Source: Microbispora sp. ZYX-F-249 (GTDB taxonomy: Bacteria > Actinomycetota > Actinomycetes > Streptosporangiales > Streptosporangiaceae). From it: DNA of 64,000 bases. Where the stretch lies: contig NZ_JBDJAW010000043.1 of NCBI RefSeq assembly GCF_039649665.1, positions 1 through 64,000 on the forward strand, read 5' to 3'. Made by a program: the position numbers and the translations under genes. This document shows, in pieces, positions 7,774 through 19,118 of this stretch. The notes under the pieces were generated by a model, which saw only the letters and a program-made list of their open reading frames with translations, did no database searches and had not been told where the DNA came from. Numbering within the stretch: the first letter of the stretch is position 1; each line of letters begins with the position of its first letter.

Positions 7774-9045
7774 TCACCAGTTGGCCGGCAGTCCCGGCGT
7801 CGTGGGGGGCAGGGGGCGGTTCTTCGGGTGGATGACGTACACGACCCCGCCGCTGCCGGTGCTGCGGAGCCAGACGTTCTCGAAGTTGGCCCGCGGGTAG
7901 ACGTGGCGCACCGCGTCATTGTCCGGCGAGGCGGGGTCGTTGGCGATCACGTCACCGTCGGCGGTGAAGCCGACGATGACCATGAGGTGACCGTTGGTGC
8001 TGTATCCCGCGCCGGGCAGCTCCTCCGCCTTGAACGACTGGGAGGTGACCACCGGGATGCCGGCCCGGATCAGCCGCTCCATCTCGGTCAGCGAGCGGAG
8101 CCGGGTGACGAAGCCCTCCAGCCCGTACCGGCCCGCGTACGCGGTGTTGAACGGCCAGTTCCCCGCGCCCTCGTAGGCGTAGTCGTAGGTGTACCGGGCG
8201 GCGTAGTCGACCTCGGGGTCGGGGTCGGAGGGGTTCACCCAGGAGGTCTCCTGCTTACTGGGCCACTTGCCCCAGTAGCCGAGCACCATGGTGGTCGAGG
8301 TCGGGCTGCACCACGCCTCTCCCCCGCCGTCCCACTCGGGATAGTGGCCCTCGTGGACGTTCTGGGAGCGGCGGGGCACGGGCAGCTCCACGCCCCAGGC
8401 GATGCCGCCGGGGCTCACCGGGACGGTCTGCCGGTCCGGCACGGCCGACGCCATCGCGCCGAGCGCGCGCACGACCGGCTTCGCGGCCGAGCCCGGCGCA
8501 CGGTAGAGCGTGACGCGCAGCTGGTAGGAGGTGATCGCCTTGCCCGCCGCGGCCACGAACGTGTCGACCGAGACGGTGCCGTCGGCGTCCCGCTGCCCGG
8601 ACAGCGACGTGCGGCGGATGTCCTCGTCGCCGTACGCCCAGCGGCCGAGCACGTACCACTTGGTCTGCCCGGCGGCGTGGCGGCCGCGCATCTCGACCTG
8701 CAGCCAGCTGCCCGCGGGCACGTCGGCGTTCCAGGAGGCCACCAGCTCGGTGGCGGCGAACCCGATGGGCCGCTCGGCGCCGGTCCACCGGGCGTACTCC
8801 CAGGTCTTCGTGCCGAGCGCGTCGGTGTAGGAGATCGTGCCCACGGGGGCGGCGAAGGACAGGGTGTTCCCCGCCTTCACGCCCTCGCGCAGGCCGGGGC
8901 CGAAACGGGCCCGCTGGTAGACGACGTCGACGGCGGACGCCGGGGGGTTGGCCGCCGCGTCGGCGGCCCTGGCGGGGACGGTGAGGGCGGAGGACGTCAG
9001 GAGGGCGGACAGGAACACGGGCAGGAACACGCTCGGCACACGCAT
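7774..9045 (-). CDS. Secreted C39-family-like cysteine peptidase
   Basis: 423-residue exported protein with a Sec signal peptide (about residues 1-27, ending ARA). A beta-rich region of about 200 residues is followed by a papain-like C39_2 domain. The likely catalytic Cys is in GGEAWCSPTS (about residue 244), the His in NGHLMVIVGF (about 353) and the Asp in VIANDPASPDN (about 367). Unlike the C39 domains of bacteriocin exporters it stands alone with no transporter, so a role in degrading or trimming extracellular peptides is more likely. ATG 9045 has GAGGTGA upstream. Confidence 0.82.
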   Translation of the reverse strand: MRVPSVFLPVFLSALLTSSALTVPARAADAAANPPASAVDVVYQRARFGPGLREGVKAGNTLSFAAPVGTISYTDALGTKTWEYARWTGAERPIGFAATELVASWNADVPAGSWLQVEMRGRHAAGQTKWYVLGRWAYGDEDIRRTSLSGQRDADGTVSVDTFVAAAGKAITSYQLRVTLYRAPGSAAKPVVRALGAMASAVPDRQTVPVSPGGIAWGVELPVPRRSQNVHEGHYPEWDGGGEAWCSPTSTTMVLGYWGKWPSKQETSWVNPSDPDPEVDYAARYTYDYAYEGAGNWPFNTAYAGRYGLEGFVTRLRSLTEMERLIRAGIPVVTSQSFKAEELPGAGYSTNGHLMVIVGFTADGDVIANDPASPDNDAVRHVYPRANFENVWLRSTGSGGVVYVIHPKNRPLPPTTPGLPANW

Positions 9046-9125
9046 GGCTCACCTCGGGGTGTCGTCGGCGTCCCCGACGCTAGATACCTGCCGCCCTCCC
9101 GCGCATCGGCAGGAATACGTATCCG

Positions 9126-10292
9126 TTACCGGCGTTCGCGGGGCAGGCCCAGCACGCGCTCGCTGATGATGTTGCGCTGGATCTCGTTGGAGCCGGCATA
9201 GATGGTGTCGGACCGGGAGAACAGGTAGAGCCGCTGCTCGTCGCTCAGGTCGTACGGCGGGCCGTCGGCGACCATGCCGGCCGCGCCGAGCACGTCCATG
9301 GCCAGCTCGCCGAGCTCGCGGTGCCATACGCCCCACACCAGCTTGGAGATGGACGACTCCGGGCCGGGCGCGCCCGCCGCGATGCCCGCCATCGTGCGCA
9401 CGGCGTTGAGGCGCATGGCCTCCAGGCCGATCCAGGAGCGGACGAGCCGGTCGCGCAGCAGGGGGTCGTCGACGGCGCCCGTCCTGCGGGCCAGCGCGAT
9501 GACCGCCTCCAGCTCGCGGCGGAAGCCCACCTGCTGGCCGAGCGTGGCCACGCCGCGCTCGAAGCCGAGCGTCGCCATGGCGATCTTCCAGCCGTCGCCG
9601 GGCGCGCCCACGATGTTCGCCGCGTCCGTCACCGCGCCGTCGAAGAACACCTCGTTGAACTCGCTGGTCCCCGTCATCTGCACGATGGGACGGATCTCCA
9701 CGCCGTCCTGCCGCATGGGCACGAGCAGGTAGGACAGGCCGTGATGCCGCGCCGACCCCGGCTCGGTGCGGCAGACCACGAAGCACCAGTCGGCCTCCAT
9801 GGCCAGGGAGGTCCACACCTTCTGGCCGGTGACCCGCCAGCGGTCGCCGTCCAGCTCGGCACGGGTCTGCACGCCGGCCAGGTCGGACCCGGCGTTCGGC
9901 TCGGAGTAGCCCTGGCACCACAGCTCCCGGGCGGCCACGATCGGCGGCAGGAAGCGGGCGCGCTGCTCGTCGGTGCCGAACGCGATGATCGTCGGGCCGA
10001 GCAGGTTCTCCCCGATGTGACCGACCCGGGCGGGCGCGCCGGCCAGCGCGTACTCCTCGTGGAAGACGACCTGCTCCTCGACGCTCGCGCCCCGTCCGCC
10101 ATACTGCTCGGGCCAGCCCAGGCAGGTCCAGCCCGCCTCGGCCATGTGCCGTTCCCAGGCCAGCCGTACGTCGAACGCCTCGTGCTCGCGGCCGGGCCCG
10201 CCCAGGCCCCGGGCACCGGCGAACGCGCCCGACAGGTTGTCCTCCAGCCAGGCCCGTGCCTCTGCCCTGAACGTCTCAGTCACAGCTGACAC
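9126..10292 (-). CDS. Acyl-CoA dehydrogenase family protein
   Basis: 388-residue FAD-linked acyl-CoA dehydrogenase, full length. Substrate/FAD-binding segments include CQGYSEPNAGSDLAG near residue 130 and RVTGQKVWTSLA near 155. The C-terminal motif is YAGSNEIQRNIISERVLGLPRE. The position that holds the base Glu in short-chain enzymes (YEGTNQIQ) is Ala here, as in many actinobacterial FadE proteins where the base lies elsewhere. It is divergent from a second, shorter acyl-CoA dehydrogenase gene, with an 18-bp inverted repeat between them. A beta-oxidation-type step on an unusual acyl chain is likely. Confidence 0.9.
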   Translation of the reverse strand: MSAVTETFRAEARAWLEDNLSGAFAGARGLGGPGREHEAFDVRLAWERHMAEAGWTCLGWPEQYGGRGASVEEQVVFHEEYALAGAPARVGHIGENLLGPTIIAFGTDEQRARFLPPIVAARELWCQGYSEPNAGSDLAGVQTRAELDGDRWRVTGQKVWTSLAMEADWCFVVCRTEPGSARHHGLSYLLVPMRQDGVEIRPIVQMTGTSEFNEVFFDGAVTDAANIVGAPGDGWKIAMATLGFERGVATLGQQVGFRRELEAVIALARRTGAVDDPLLRDRLVRSWIGLEAMRLNAVRTMAGIAAGAPGPESSISKLVWGVWHRELGELAMDVLGAAGMVADGPPYDLSDEQRLYLFSRSDTIYAGSNEIQRNIISERVLGLPRERR

Positions 10293-10293
10293 T

Positions 10294-10311
10294 CTACCAA
10301 ACGGTTGTTAG
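10294..10311. promoter_or_regulatory. Inverted repeat between divergent acyl-CoA dehydrogenases
   Basis: CTACCAAACGGTTGTTAG is symmetric at 14 of 18 positions and fills most of the 29-bp gap between the two divergent starts. A TetR-type repressor site controlling both genes is plausible. Confidence 0.5.
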
Positions 10312-10321
10312 AATAAGGGCC

Positions 10322-11395
10322 ATGTTCACCACCGACGAGCAGGAAGAGCTGCGGCGCACCGTACGCGCCCTGCTCGAGCGCAACCCCGCGGCCCGCCCGG
10401 CGCCCGACGAGACGCCGGAGTACGACGAGACCGTCTGGCGGCTGCTCGCCGACCAGGTGGGGGCCTTCGGCCTGGCCGTTCCCGAGGAGCACGGCGGAGC
10501 CGGCTTCTCCTACGCCGAGACGCACGTGGTGTGCGAGGAGCTGGGCCGCGCCCTCGCCACGGTGCCCTACCTGGGCTCGGCCGTGCTCACCGCCGACGCG
10601 CTGCTGACCTGCGGCGCGACCGGCGACCTTCCCGGGATCGCCGGCGGCGGCCTCGTCGGCGCACTCGCCTGGGCCGAGGGCGGCACGTGGGATCCGGCGG
10701 CGATCCGCGCCCGCGTGGCCGACGGCCTGCTCACGGGTGTCAAGGAGCACGTGCTCGACGGCGCCCGCGCCGGCCTGTTCGTCGTGCCCGCCCTCACCCC
10801 CGAGGGCGGCCTCGGCATGTACGCCGTCGAGTCCACCGCTCCGGGTGTGCGGGCCGAGACGCTGGTCACGCTGGACCGGACCCGGCCGCAGGCGCGCGTG
10901 ACGTTCGACGGCGCCCCGGCGCGGCTCCTGAGCACCGACGGGCACGGCGTGCTGGAACGCCTGCTCGCGGTGGCCGCGACCGCGCTGAGCGCCGAACAGC
11001 TCGGCGGAGCGTCCCGCTGCCTGGAGATCACGCTGGAGTACGTGAAGACAAGGGAGCAGTTCGGCCGGCCGATCGGCTCGTTCCAGGCGGTCAAGCACCG
11101 CCTGGCCGACCTCTACGTGCTGGTCGAGTCGGCCAGGTCGATGAGCTACGACGCGGCCCGCGCGCTCGCCGGGGACGCCGCCGACCTGCCGGTGCGGGCC
11201 GCGGCGGCGCAGGCGTACTGCGCCGAGGCGTTCTCCGCGGTGGCGGCCGAGACCATCCAGCTGCACGGCGGCATCGGCTTCACCTGGGAGCACGAGGCGC
11301 ACCTGTACTTCAAGCGGGCCCACTCGGCGGCGAAGCTGTTCGGTGACGCCGCCTGGCACCGGGCCCGCCTCGCCCCCGCCGTCCTCGGCGGCTGA
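10322..11395 (+). CDS. Acyl-CoA dehydrogenase family protein
   Basis: 357-residue acyl-CoA dehydrogenase of the shorter actinobacterial FadE type. Conserved regions include FGLAVPEEHGGAGFSYAE near residue 50, the TREQFGRPIGSFQAVKHRLADL helix near 245 and LHGGIGFTWEHEAHLYFKRA near 320, where the acidic residues are candidates for the catalytic base. Proteins of this type often pair with a second FadE in alpha2beta2 enzymes for steroid-like or branched chains. The divergent FadE at 9126-10292 is the obvious partner candidate, but that is inference. Confidence 0.9.
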   Translation: MFTTDEQEELRRTVRALLERNPAARPAPDETPEYDETVWRLLADQVGAFGLAVPEEHGGAGFSYAETHVVCEELGRALATVPYLGSAVLTADALLTCGATGDLPGIAGGGLVGALAWAEGGTWDPAAIRARVADGLLTGVKEHVLDGARAGLFVVPALTPEGGLGMYAVESTAPGVRAETLVTLDRTRPQARVTFDGAPARLLSTDGHGVLERLLAVAATALSAEQLGGASRCLEITLEYVKTREQFGRPIGSFQAVKHRLADLYVLVESARSMSYDAARALAGDAADLPVRAAAAQAYCAEAFSAVAAETIQLHGGIGFTWEHEAHLYFKRAHSAAKLFGDAAWHRARLAPAVLGG

Positions 11396-11452
11396 TCCGC
11401 CCGTACGCGTGCGGGATCATGGGAAGGGCGATAAACCAGGAGGGACAGGCGG

Positions 11453-13748
<2,296 letters not shown>

Positions 13749-13887
13749 TCAGCGGAACCGTACAGGTCACGCCCGATCGCCCGGAACGCCCCGCTAAACC
13801 TCCTAAATCACACGCGTTTGGCCGCTTTACCGACATTTTGCGAATTCTCGCCCAATGCGCCCGAATAGTCATGGCACGCTGATTCGC

Positions 13888-14799
13888 ATGTTCGCCCGAA
13901 AGCTTTCTCTTGGTGTTTCCATGACCGCCTTTGCCCTGGTCACGGGGGTGGCGTCACCGGTTCTCGCCCCTCCCGCCCTGGCCTCTCCCGGCGTGGTGCA
14001 GCACGTTTCCGGGCACGCGTACGCGCCGCCGCGCGTGCACGGGCGGGCCGTCTATCTGTGGGACGCCACGACCGGGCAGGACCTCCTGGACAAGAACGCC
14101 GGCAAGCGCATGCCGGTCGCGAGCCTGACCAAGATCATGACCGCGTACATCGTGCTGCGGGAGGCGAACCTCGACGACGAGGTCAAGGTCAAGCGCGAGG
14201 ACCTCGAGTACGCCTGGAACAACGACGGCACGACGGCCGACCTCGAACCCGGCGACACCCTGCCGGTCGGCGACCTGCTGTACGCGTTGATGCTCCCCTC
14301 CGGCGCGGACGCCGCGCACGCCCTGGCCCGCGCGTACGGCCCCGGGGTGCCCGGCTTCGTGGACAAGATGAACGCCACCGCGCGCGAACTCGGCCTCAAC
14401 GACACCCTCTACGTCAACGCCGACGGGCTGCCGACCTCACGCGGCGACGGCTACTCCACCGCCCGCGACCAGGCGAGGCTCGCGGAGATCGCACTCCGGA
14501 ACCCCGTGTTCACCGAGATCACCTCGACGCGCCACCACGCGACCGAGGACGGCCGGTACGACTGGTACAACACCAACCACATGCTCGGCCTGCCGGGCGC
14601 CATCGGTGTGAAGACCGGATCCACGAACGCCGCCGGGTTCTGCCTGGCCTTCGCGGCCGACCGGGGAGGCCGCCGGCTGATCGGGATCATCCTCGGCGAG
14701 AACGTCGCGAGCCGCCGCTGGGACACCGCGGAGAGGCTGCTCGACTGGGCATCCGAGTCCTGGGCATCCGAGTCCTGGGCATCCGAGTCCGACCGCTGA
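13888..14799 (+). CDS. dacA: D-alanyl-D-alanine carboxypeptidase (S11/PBP5-like)
   Basis: Secreted penicillin-binding carboxypeptidase that trims the terminal D-Ala of peptidoglycan stem peptides. ATG 13888 gives a classic signal peptide (MFARKLSLGVSMTAFALV...ALA). The active-site motifs are SLTK near residue 77, SGA (LPSGADAAHALA) near 136 in place of the usual SxN, as in other actinobacterial members, and KTGS near 240. About 303 residues, with no obvious membrane anchor. The last residues are a (WASES)3 repeat. An in-frame ATG at 13855 would put a non-signal stretch ahead of the signal peptide and is less likely. Confidence 0.9.
   Translation: MFARKLSLGVSMTAFALVTGVASPVLAPPALASPGVVQHVSGHAYAPPRVHGRAVYLWDATTGQDLLDKNAGKRMPVASLTKIMTAYIVLREANLDDEVKVKREDLEYAWNNDGTTADLEPGDTLPVGDLLYALMLPSGADAAHALARAYGPGVPGFVDKMNATARELGLNDTLYVNADGLPTSRGDGYSTARDQARLAEIALRNPVFTEITSTRHHATEDGRYDWYNTNHMLGLPGAIGVKTGSTNAAGFCLAFAADRGGRRLIGIILGENVASRRWDTAERLLDWASESWASESWASESDR
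14746..14790. repeat. 15-bp tandem repeat, three copies
   Basis: Three perfect copies of TGGGCATCCGAGTCC at the very 3' end of the carboxypeptidase gene, in frame, encoding WASES three times before the final DR and stop. Confidence 0.95.
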
Positions 14800-14972
14800 G
14801 CCGGCGTACGCCCGGCGTACGACGAGGGAGCGGGCCCGCGCAATACCCCGGCGGGCCAGAAAACAGGGCCTTCCCCGATCGGTCAATCCCGGTTAAGTTC
14901 CCGATCAGTGTCCATCGGGGGGCCTGTCAACTGGAACCGTTCGGACCGTCATTGGACCCGGAGGAGAGCCCA

Positions 14973-16535
14973 ATGCGCGCCTCGCTCGGCATGCGGGCCG
15001 TCGTCGCCACCGCGGCGTCCGCCCTCGTGCTTCCCCTCCTGCCGGCCGCGCCGGCCAACGCCGACCCCGATCCGGCGCGAATCGCGCAGACCGTGGTCGC
15101 GTCCGCGGTGAAGAAGCACCTGCGCAAGCTGCAGGACATCGCGAACGCCAACGGCGGCACCCGCGCCGCCGGCACTCCCGGCTTCGTCGCCTCCCGCGAC
15201 TACGTCGCCGGTGCGCTGAAGAAGGCCGGCTACACGGTGACCCTGCAGGAGTTCGACTTCCCGTTCTTCAAGGAGAACTCCACCGCGGTCCTGCAGCGGA
15301 CCGCGCCCTCCGCCAAGACGTACGCGGCCACCCCGCCGGACGGCAGCACCGTCGGCGACTTCGCCACGATGACCTACTCCGGGTCGGGCGACGTGACGGC
15401 GGCCGTCCGGGGCGTCGACCTCGTGCTGCCGCCGGGAGCGGAGGCCAACACGTCGACCTCCGGCTGCGAGGCCGCCGACTTCGCCGGCTTCCCCGCCGGC
15501 GCGGTCGCGCTGGTGCAGCGCGGCACCTGCACCTTCCAGGTCAAGGCGGAGAACGCGCAGGCCGCCGGCGCCTCGGCCGTGATCATCATGAACGAGGGCC
15601 AGGCCGGCCGCACCGCCACCCTGCAGGGCACTTTGGGCGAGCCCACCGTGCACGTCCCCGTCGTGGGCGTGAGCTTCGCGGTCGGCGAGGAGCTGTCCGC
15701 GGCGGGCACGTCCGTGCGGGTGAAGACCGACACCACGAGCGAGATCCGCAAGACCCACAACGTGATCGCCGACTCCCGGTGGGGAGATCCGAACAAGGTG
15801 GTGCAGCTCGGGGCGCACCTGGACAGCGTGCTGGCGGGTCCCGGCATCAACGACAACGGCTCCGGCAGCGCCGCGATCCTTGAGGTCGCCACCACGCTCG
15901 GCAAGATCCCGACCAGGAACAAGCTGCGTTTCTCCTTCTGGAGCGCGGAGGAGCTGGGCCTGCTCGGCTCCGAGCACTACGTCGCGAGCCTGTCCCCCGC
16001 CGACCTGGCGAAGATCAGGGTGTACCTGAACTTCGACATGATCGGCTCCCCGAACTACGCCCTGAAGATCTACGACGGCGACGACTCCGACGCCACCGGC
16101 GCCGGCCCCGGTCCCGCGGGCTCCGACGAGATCGAGAAGCTCTTCGAGAAGTACTTCGACACGATCCGTCAGAGCCACAACGGCACCGACTTCGACGGCC
16201 GGTCGGACTACGGTCCCTTCATCGCGGCGGGCATCCCGTCCGGCGGCCTGTTCACCGGCGCGGAGGGCGTCAAGACGCCGCAGGAGCAGACGTTGTTCGG
16301 CGGCACCGCCGGCGAGGCGTACGACCCCTGCTACCACCAGGCCTGCGACACCATCGCCAACGTCAACGACAAGGCGCTCGCCCTGAACACCGGCGCGATC
16401 GCCACCGCCGCCGTGGTCTACGCCTTCAGCCGGGACCTGCCCGGCCCGGACAGCCGCACCACCGCGGCGGCCGCGCGCACCGCCGCCGCCCCGGCGGCCC
16501 ACGCCGGTGGAGCGCACGGCGTGCCCGCCCAGTGA
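14973..16535 (+). CDS. Secreted M28 zinc aminopeptidase with PA domain
   Basis: 520-residue exported aminopeptidase of the Streptomyces griseus SGAP type. A signal peptide (about 1-31, ending ANA) is followed by an M28 N-terminal part, an inserted PA domain (about 125-235, with FPAGAVALVQRGTCTFQVKA) and the catalytic core. Zinc ligands are visible in order: His in LGAHLDS (about 280), Asp in INDNGSG (about 292), Glu in WSAEELG (about 324), Asp in NFDMIG (about 354) and His in CYHQACD (about 454). It releases N-terminal residues from peptides outside the cell. GGAGGAG precedes ATG 14973. Confidence 0.92.
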   Translation: MRASLGMRAVVATAASALVLPLLPAAPANADPDPARIAQTVVASAVKKHLRKLQDIANANGGTRAAGTPGFVASRDYVAGALKKAGYTVTLQEFDFPFFKENSTAVLQRTAPSAKTYAATPPDGSTVGDFATMTYSGSGDVTAAVRGVDLVLPPGAEANTSTSGCEAADFAGFPAGAVALVQRGTCTFQVKAENAQAAGASAVIIMNEGQAGRTATLQGTLGEPTVHVPVVGVSFAVGEELSAAGTSVRVKTDTTSEIRKTHNVIADSRWGDPNKVVQLGAHLDSVLAGPGINDNGSGSAAILEVATTLGKIPTRNKLRFSFWSAEELGLLGSEHYVASLSPADLAKIRVYLNFDMIGSPNYALKIYDGDDSDATGAGPGPAGSDEIEKLFEKYFDTIRQSHNGTDFDGRSDYGPFIAAGIPSGGLFTGAEGVKTPQEQTLFGGTAGEAYDPCYHQACDTIANVNDKALALNTGAIATAAVVYAFSRDLPGPDSRTTAAAARTAAAPAAHAGGAHGVPAQ

Positions 16536-16559
16536 GCCGTACACGGTAGCCGCACACGC

Positions 16560-16594
16560 GGGCCCCGCCGGACGTGGAGCGTCCGGCGGGGCCC
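16560..16594. terminator. Strong hairpin terminator between convergent genes
   Basis: Perfect 15-bp stem (GGGCCCCGCCGGACG pairing with its complement at 16580-16594) with loop TGGAG. It lies between the convergent aminopeptidase and LPMO genes and can act in both directions. No U-tract, as is common in high-GC actinomycetes. Confidence 0.85.
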
Positions 16595-16607
16595 CGCCAT
16601 GTGGCCG

Positions 16608-17279
16608 TCAGCCCGTGAAGTTCACGTCGCTGCAGAAGAAGAACGTCTGGTCCATGTGGGAGGCCTGCCAGATCGTGTAGACCACGGCCCGGCCGCTGCG
16701 GCCGGAGGTGCTGAGGTTGACCGAGTAGTACTGCCCGGGGGCGTACCTGCCGGTCTTAGTGAGCAGCTGAAGGTCGTTCCAGCCGACCGCCTGGCGGGTC
16801 GGGTCGAAGCCCTGCCTGGTGACGTAGACGAGCAGGTAGTCGGCGCCGTGCCCGGCCTGGTCCCACAGCTTGATCGTGAAGTTGTTGCGGACGTCCGTCG
16901 CCTTCCACGCGCCGGGGACGTCCATGGCGTTGTACCGGCCGTTCTCCGCGTGGCCGCCGCTGCACAGCTGGCCGTTCGGGATCGAGGTCTGGAAGTTGCC
17001 GCCGAGGTTCATGCGGTAGAGGCCGTTCCAGTTCCACATGGCGGTGGTGTCGGCCTGCCACGCCTGCCAGCACATCGGGTCCTGCTGGGCCATGGACGGG
17101 TTCTGGAAGTCGCTGCCCCAGCGCTGCCAGCAGCCGTAGTTGCGGGAGGCCGGGTCCACGATCGACCCGTGGGCGGAGGCCACGCCCGCCCAGGTGACCA
17201 GGCAGGTGATCGACGCGGTCAGCAGGGCCGTGAGGCGCAGGGCCCAGCGGCGGATCCGGGAATGTGAATGCGCGTGCAC
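16608..17279 (-). CDS. AA10 lytic polysaccharide monooxygenase
   Basis: 223-residue secreted copper enzyme of the AA10 (chitin/cellulose-active) family. The signal peptide ends ...GVASA after residue 36, so the mature protein starts with His37 (HGSIVDPASRNYGCW), the N-terminal half of the copper histidine brace. The second brace His cannot be fixed with certainty; candidates lie in LCSGGHAENGRY and in ASHMDQTFFFC. There is no carbohydrate-binding module. It oxidatively cuts crystalline polysaccharide; whether chitin or cellulose is not readable here. Confidence 0.92.
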   Translation of the reverse strand: MHAHSHSRIRRWALRLTALLTASITCLVTWAGVASAHGSIVDPASRNYGCWQRWGSDFQNPSMAQQDPMCWQAWQADTTAMWNWNGLYRMNLGGNFQTSIPNGQLCSGGHAENGRYNAMDVPGAWKATDVRNNFTIKLWDQAGHGADYLLVYVTRQGFDPTRQAVGWNDLQLLTKTGRYAPGQYYSVNLSTSGRSGRAVVYTIWQASHMDQTFFFCSDVNFTG

Positions 17280-17468
17280 TGTTGGGTCTCCATCTTCCGG
17301 TGGGGGGTTCCGGGCCAGATGGGGAGCGCTCCCTGACGCGCGATGCTAGTTCACCGCTTTTTGTTTGACTACTCGACCAACTACGGTCAAGGCTCCAACG
17401 TCTCCGACCTCGCGTTTCACCGCGACGGCCAAGGGGAGCATCGTGCACGTTTCATCCCGCGATGCCGG

Positions 17469-18350
17469 TCACCTCCTGGCGGGAGGGGCGTTCTGCCCCT
17501 GCTCCGACTTCGCCAGGAACGGCGAGCGGCCGAGGATGACGATGCCCGCCACGAGCGCCACCAGACCGCCGACCGCGCCCGCGAGGGCCGGCGGATCGAC
17601 GTGCAGCCGCTCGCCGAAGATCGCCACTCCCAGGACGATGCCGATGATCGGCTCGGTCGCGGTGGTGGCGGGCAGCGAGATCCGCAGCGGCGCGGCGTCG
17701 AAGGCGCTCTGGTTCAGCAGGATGCCGGTCGCGGCGATCACGGGCAGCAGGTAGGGCTGCCAGGAGGTGAACAGCGCGGCCGGTCCCCGCGCCAGGGTCA
17801 GCAGGGACCCGCGGGTCAGCGCGTCCTGAAGGCCGTACAACGCCCCCGCCGCCCCGGCGAGCAGCATCGCCTTGGCCTGCAGCGGCATCCGCAGCGCCAC
17901 CGCGACCATGCCCGCACCCACGCCCGCCACGATGAGCACCGCGGCCCAGAGCATGGTGTCCGACGCCGGCATCCCGCCGCCATGGGGACGCCCGGCCAGG
18001 AGGAAGACGGCGACGCCGCCGCTGACCAGCACCGCCCCCACCCACTCCGCGGCCCCCAGGCGCTCCTGGTAGATCAGGGCCGCCGAGGCGAGGGCGAAGA
18101 TGAGGTTGGTCGCCAGGAGCGGCTCCACGGAGGCCACGTCGGCGCCCCGCAGGGCCAGCCCGCCGAGCACCTGCCCGCCGACCATCGCGGCGATCCCGGC
18201 GAGCCAGATCGGCTTGCGCGCCAGGTCGAACAGCAGCCGGACGTGCAGCATCTCGCCCAGCGGCTCGGTGTAGGCGACGTGCTGCTGTGCGACCCAGCCC
18301 AGCCCGAGGAACGCCGCGGCCGCGAGGCCGAGAACCACCGTGACGATCAC
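17469..18350 (-). CDS. DMT (EamA-like) membrane transporter
   Basis: About 293 residues with 9-10 predicted membrane helices, including LGLAAAAFLGLGWVAQQHVAY at the N-terminus and GAVGGLVALVAGIVIL near the C-terminus. Two EamA-like halves are seen, the second with ATTATEPIIGIVLGVAIFGERL. Members export metabolites or drugs; the substrate is unknown. GTG 18350 is preferred because GAGGG lies about 10 bases upstream and the protein then begins directly with helix 1. ATG 18443 would add 31 polar residues. Divergent from the TetR gene at 18525, which may repress it. Confidence 0.8.
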   Translation of the reverse strand: MIVTVVLGLAAAAFLGLGWVAQQHVAYTEPLGEMLHVRLLFDLARKPIWLAGIAAMVGGQVLGGLALRGADVASVEPLLATNLIFALASAALIYQERLGAAEWVGAVLVSGGVAVFLLAGRPHGGGMPASDTMLWAAVLIVAGVGAGMVAVALRMPLQAKAMLLAGAAGALYGLQDALTRGSLLTLARGPAALFTSWQPYLLPVIAATGILLNQSAFDAAPLRISLPATTATEPIIGIVLGVAIFGERLHVDPPALAGAVGGLVALVAGIVILGRSPFLAKSEQGQNAPPARR

Positions 18351-18524
18351 GGCGCCGGTGCCCTCGGCATCATGATCGGTCACTCCCCTCGACGCCCGGG
18401 TCCGCCATACGTATCCGGCCATCCCCAGTGACAGCGACCTCATGTCCCGGATATGCTTTTTGGGCAGTCGTCCAAGGCGTCCGCCCAGGGCGGTCGTACG
18501 AAATCTGAAGGGAGCACGTGAGAG

Positions 18525-19118
18525 ATGGCGGAGGCGTCCGCGGACCGGGGCAGGACCACGCGGCAGCGGTTGCTCGCCGCGGCGGCGGCCCTGATCGCCG
18601 AGGTCGGCTGGGGTGGCGTCAGCACGCGGATGGTGGCCGAGCGGGCCGGCGTCGCCCCCGGGGTCGTGCACTATCACTTCGCGTCCCTGACCGACCTGCT
18701 GATCGCGGCCTCGACGGGCGCCGCGCGCGGGATGCTGGAGGAGCTGACCGGGCGGCTGACGGAGCAGCCCGGCCCCGAGGCCGGTGTCGAGTGGCTGCTG
18801 GGCGAGCTGTCGCGGTACACGGGAACCGATCCGGCCTCGCTGCTGATCGTGGAGATGTACCTCGCGGCCGCCCGGCTGCCCGATCTCCGGGAGCAGTTGC
18901 AGGAGATCGTCGCCGTCTCCCGCGCCCGCATCGCCGCCTGGCTGCGCGGCAGAGGACACGCGGGCGACGCCGAGGCGGCCGCCGCGGTCCTCGTCGCGGC
19001 GGTGGACGGCCTGATGCTCCACCGCGGCCTCGACCCCGCTCTCGACCTCACCGCTCTGGCCGGGCCGCTGCGGGCCATGGTGCGCACCGGCGGACACGAG
19101 AAGGGATCAAGCGCATGA
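18525..19118 (+). CDS. TetR family transcriptional regulator
   Basis: 197-residue regulator. The HTH covers about residues 10-55 (GGVSTRMVAERAGVAPGVVHYHFASLTDLL) and the C-terminal domain is all helical, as usual for TetR. It overlaps the following FAD monooxygenase gene by 4 bases (ATGA) and is divergent from the DMT transporter gene, so it probably controls one or both. Together they look like a drug- or metabolite-responsive efflux/modification set. Confidence 0.9.
   Translation: MAEASADRGRTTRQRLLAAAAALIAEVGWGGVSTRMVAERAGVAPGVVHYHFASLTDLLIAASTGAARGMLEELTGRLTEQPGPEAGVEWLLGELSRYTGTDPASLLIVEMYLAAARLPDLREQLQEIVAVSRARIAAWLRGRGHAGDAEAAAAVLVAAVDGLMLHRGLDPALDLTALAGPLRAMVRTGGHEKGSSA

Noticed and set aside
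17340-17400. DasR-like site before the AA10 LPMO gene
   Set aside because: GTTGGTC and GTCAAAC are only partly symmetric (5 of 7) and the spacing differs from the known DasR consensus.
17469-19097. Long minus-strand frame (542 codons) joining the DMT transporter and the region under the TetR gene
   Set aside because: The extra 200 residues lie antisense to a clear TetR gene; the transporter start is set inside instead.
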